Source: Methylophilaceae bacterium (GTDB taxonomy: Bacteria > Pseudomonadota > Gammaproteobacteria > Burkholderiales > Methylophilaceae). From it: a stretch of 64,000 nucleotides of DNA. Within the stretch, counting starts at the first letter, position 1. Every line of letters starts with the position of its first letter. The stretch lies in assembly GCA_028244835.1 (NCBI GenBank), contig JAOKBJ010000002.1, forward strand, positions 138,942 through 202,941. Reading direction: 5' to 3'. A model generated the notes under the pieces. That model did no database searches. It saw nothing but the letters and a program-made list of their open reading frames with translations, and was not told the DNA's origin. The translations under genes and the position numbers were made by a program. Shown in pieces: positions 62,665-64,000 of the stretch.

Positions 62665-64000
62665 CTACAATAAAACTAAAGTAGCCAATCCTAAAAATAT
62701 AAAGAAACCCCCACTATCTGTCATCGCAGTTATTAGAACACTTGACCCTACTGCCGGATCTTTGCCAAAGCGATTTAATACAAGAGGTATCATAACACCC
62801 ATTATTGCTGATAAAATTAAATTCAATATCATTGCAGCAGTCATTACGTATCCTAATTGTATATTGCCATAAAGTAAGTAGGCAAATACACCTAAAACAC
62901 TTCCCCATAGAATTCCATTTACTAATGCAACCCCAATTTCTTTAAACATAAGTAAGCGCAGGTTGCTAAATGTAACTTGGCTTAAGGCAAGTGCCCTTAC
63001 AATCATAGTTGTAGTTTGATTTCCAGAATTTCCACCAATACCTGCAATTATTGGCATTAGAGCAGCAAGTGCTACAACCTTTTCAATCGACCCCTCAAAA
63101 ATACCAATCACTCTTGATGCTATAAGTGCTGTAACTAAATTAATAGCTAGCCATGCCCAACGATTTTGAACTGATTTCCATATTGTAGAAAACATATCTT
63201 CTTCTCTTAAGCCAACCATAGATAATTTTTCATTTTCTGTTTCTTCACGAATATAGTCCATTACTGCATCAACAGTAAGTCTTCCAAGTAATTTACGTGA
63301 ATCATCAACAACTGGTGCTGTTACAAGATCATAACGCTCAAAAGCATTTGATGCCTCATTTGCAGTATCTTCAGGCTTAAAGACAACTGAATCTGTTGCC
63401 ATTACATCTTTTACTCTCGCATGAGAATCATTAACAATAATCCTTTCCAAAGGAAGAACTCCGACAATTGATCCAAAACGATCTACTACAAACAATTTAT
63501 CAGTATGATCGGGTAACTTATTTATCTTCCTAAGGTAGTTAAGGACAACTTCTAAAGTAATGTCATCACGAATTGTTGCAATATCGAAATCCATTAATGC
63601 ACCAACTGATTCGTCAGGATAAGATAACGCAGATTCTAATCTTTCCCTATTCTGAACATCTAAACTCTGAAGTAAGTCACTCAACACATCGTTGGGTAGA
63701 TCGTTAGCAATATCAGCTATTTCATCCGTGTCTAACTGTTCGGCAGCGGCCAATAGTTCAGTATTGTCCATATCAGCAATAAGTGTTTGCCTAACAACAT
63801 CAGAAACCTCAACAAGAATATCTCCATCATTTTCTGATTTCACTAACTCCCATATTGTCAATCGCCTATCTAAAGGAAGTGCCTCAAGAATGTCTGCAAT
63901 ATCTGATGGGTGAAGATTATTTAATAGATTTTGAAGAGATGTGAAGTTTTCTTTGTTTTCTAAATTCTTTATTAACTTACGCTCTATTGAATCTTCGGCA
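62665..64000 (-). CDS. mgtE: Magnesium transporter MgtE, 5' end beyond the right edge
   Basis: Tandem CBS domain (VKDVMATDSVVFKPEDTANEASNAFERYDLVTAPVVDD), GIGGNSGNQTTTMIVRAL; the frame stays open past the Met at 63861 to the window end (NLLNNLHPSDIADILEALPLDRRLTIWEL). Confidence 0.93.
   Translation of the reverse strand, partial: AEDSIERKLIKNLENKENFTSLQNLLNNLHPSDIADILEALPLDRRLTIWELVKSENDGDILVEVSDVVRQTLIADMDNTELLAAAEQLDTDEIADIANDLPNDVLSDLLQSLDVQNRERLESALSYPDESVGALMDFDIATIRDDITLEVVLNYLRKINKLPDHTDKLFVVDRFGSIVGVLPLERIIVNDSHARVKDVMATDSVVFKPEDTANEASNAFERYDLVTAPVVDDSRKLLGRLTVDAVMDYIREETENEKLSMVGLREEDMFSTIWKSVQNRWAWLAINLVTALIASRVIGIFEGSIEKVVALAALMPIIAGIGGNSGNQTTTMIVRALALSQVTFSNLRLLMFKEIGVALVNGILWGSVLGVFAYLLYGNIQLGYVMTAAMILNLILSAIMGVMIPLVLNRFGKDPAVGSSVLITAMTDSGGFFIFLGLATLVLL

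Overview
The window looks like a contiguous, AT-rich, very compact chromosomal segment of a streamlined betaproteobacterium. A Methylophilaceae/OM43-type methylotroph is my best guess. This rests on gene content and order (fused ctaC-cytochrome c, DUF2909, BPSS1780 family, DUF2782, DUF2322, a quinoprotein-dehydrogenase-associated SoxYZ-like carrier) and is not a database result. Most of the window is core metabolism: a cytochrome c oxidase plus heme A biogenesis locus, queA, a short proS, rimI-tsaB, a DinG-type helicase, ctpA, coq7, an OGT/SPINDLY-like TPR glycosyltransferase, a Fur-box-preceded porin plus FMN-binding protein, dacB, bioA, groESL with a perfect CIRCE, uvrD, thrB, polA, dusB-fis-purH-purD-tsaC-hemF, ilvD, lgt, cstA-ybdD, coaBC-dut, rpmBG, mscS and a truncated mgtE at the right edge. 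There is one tRNA, Leu(CAA). I see no CRISPR array, phage, transposon or obvious defence island. The observations most worth a second look are: (1) a prolyl-tRNA synthetase lacking the INS editing domain; (2) a HolD(psi)-like or eroded-UDG protein next to rimI; (3) an iron-linked porin/flavoprotein pair with a perfect 12-bp palindrome in the flavoprotein's signal-peptide codons; (4) a 42-aa cytochrome-oxidase accessory ORF missed by the ORF track; (5) a possible Fur box ahead of the oxidase operon; (6) an in-frame hexanucleotide repeat in purD. I found no clearly new multi-gene system.
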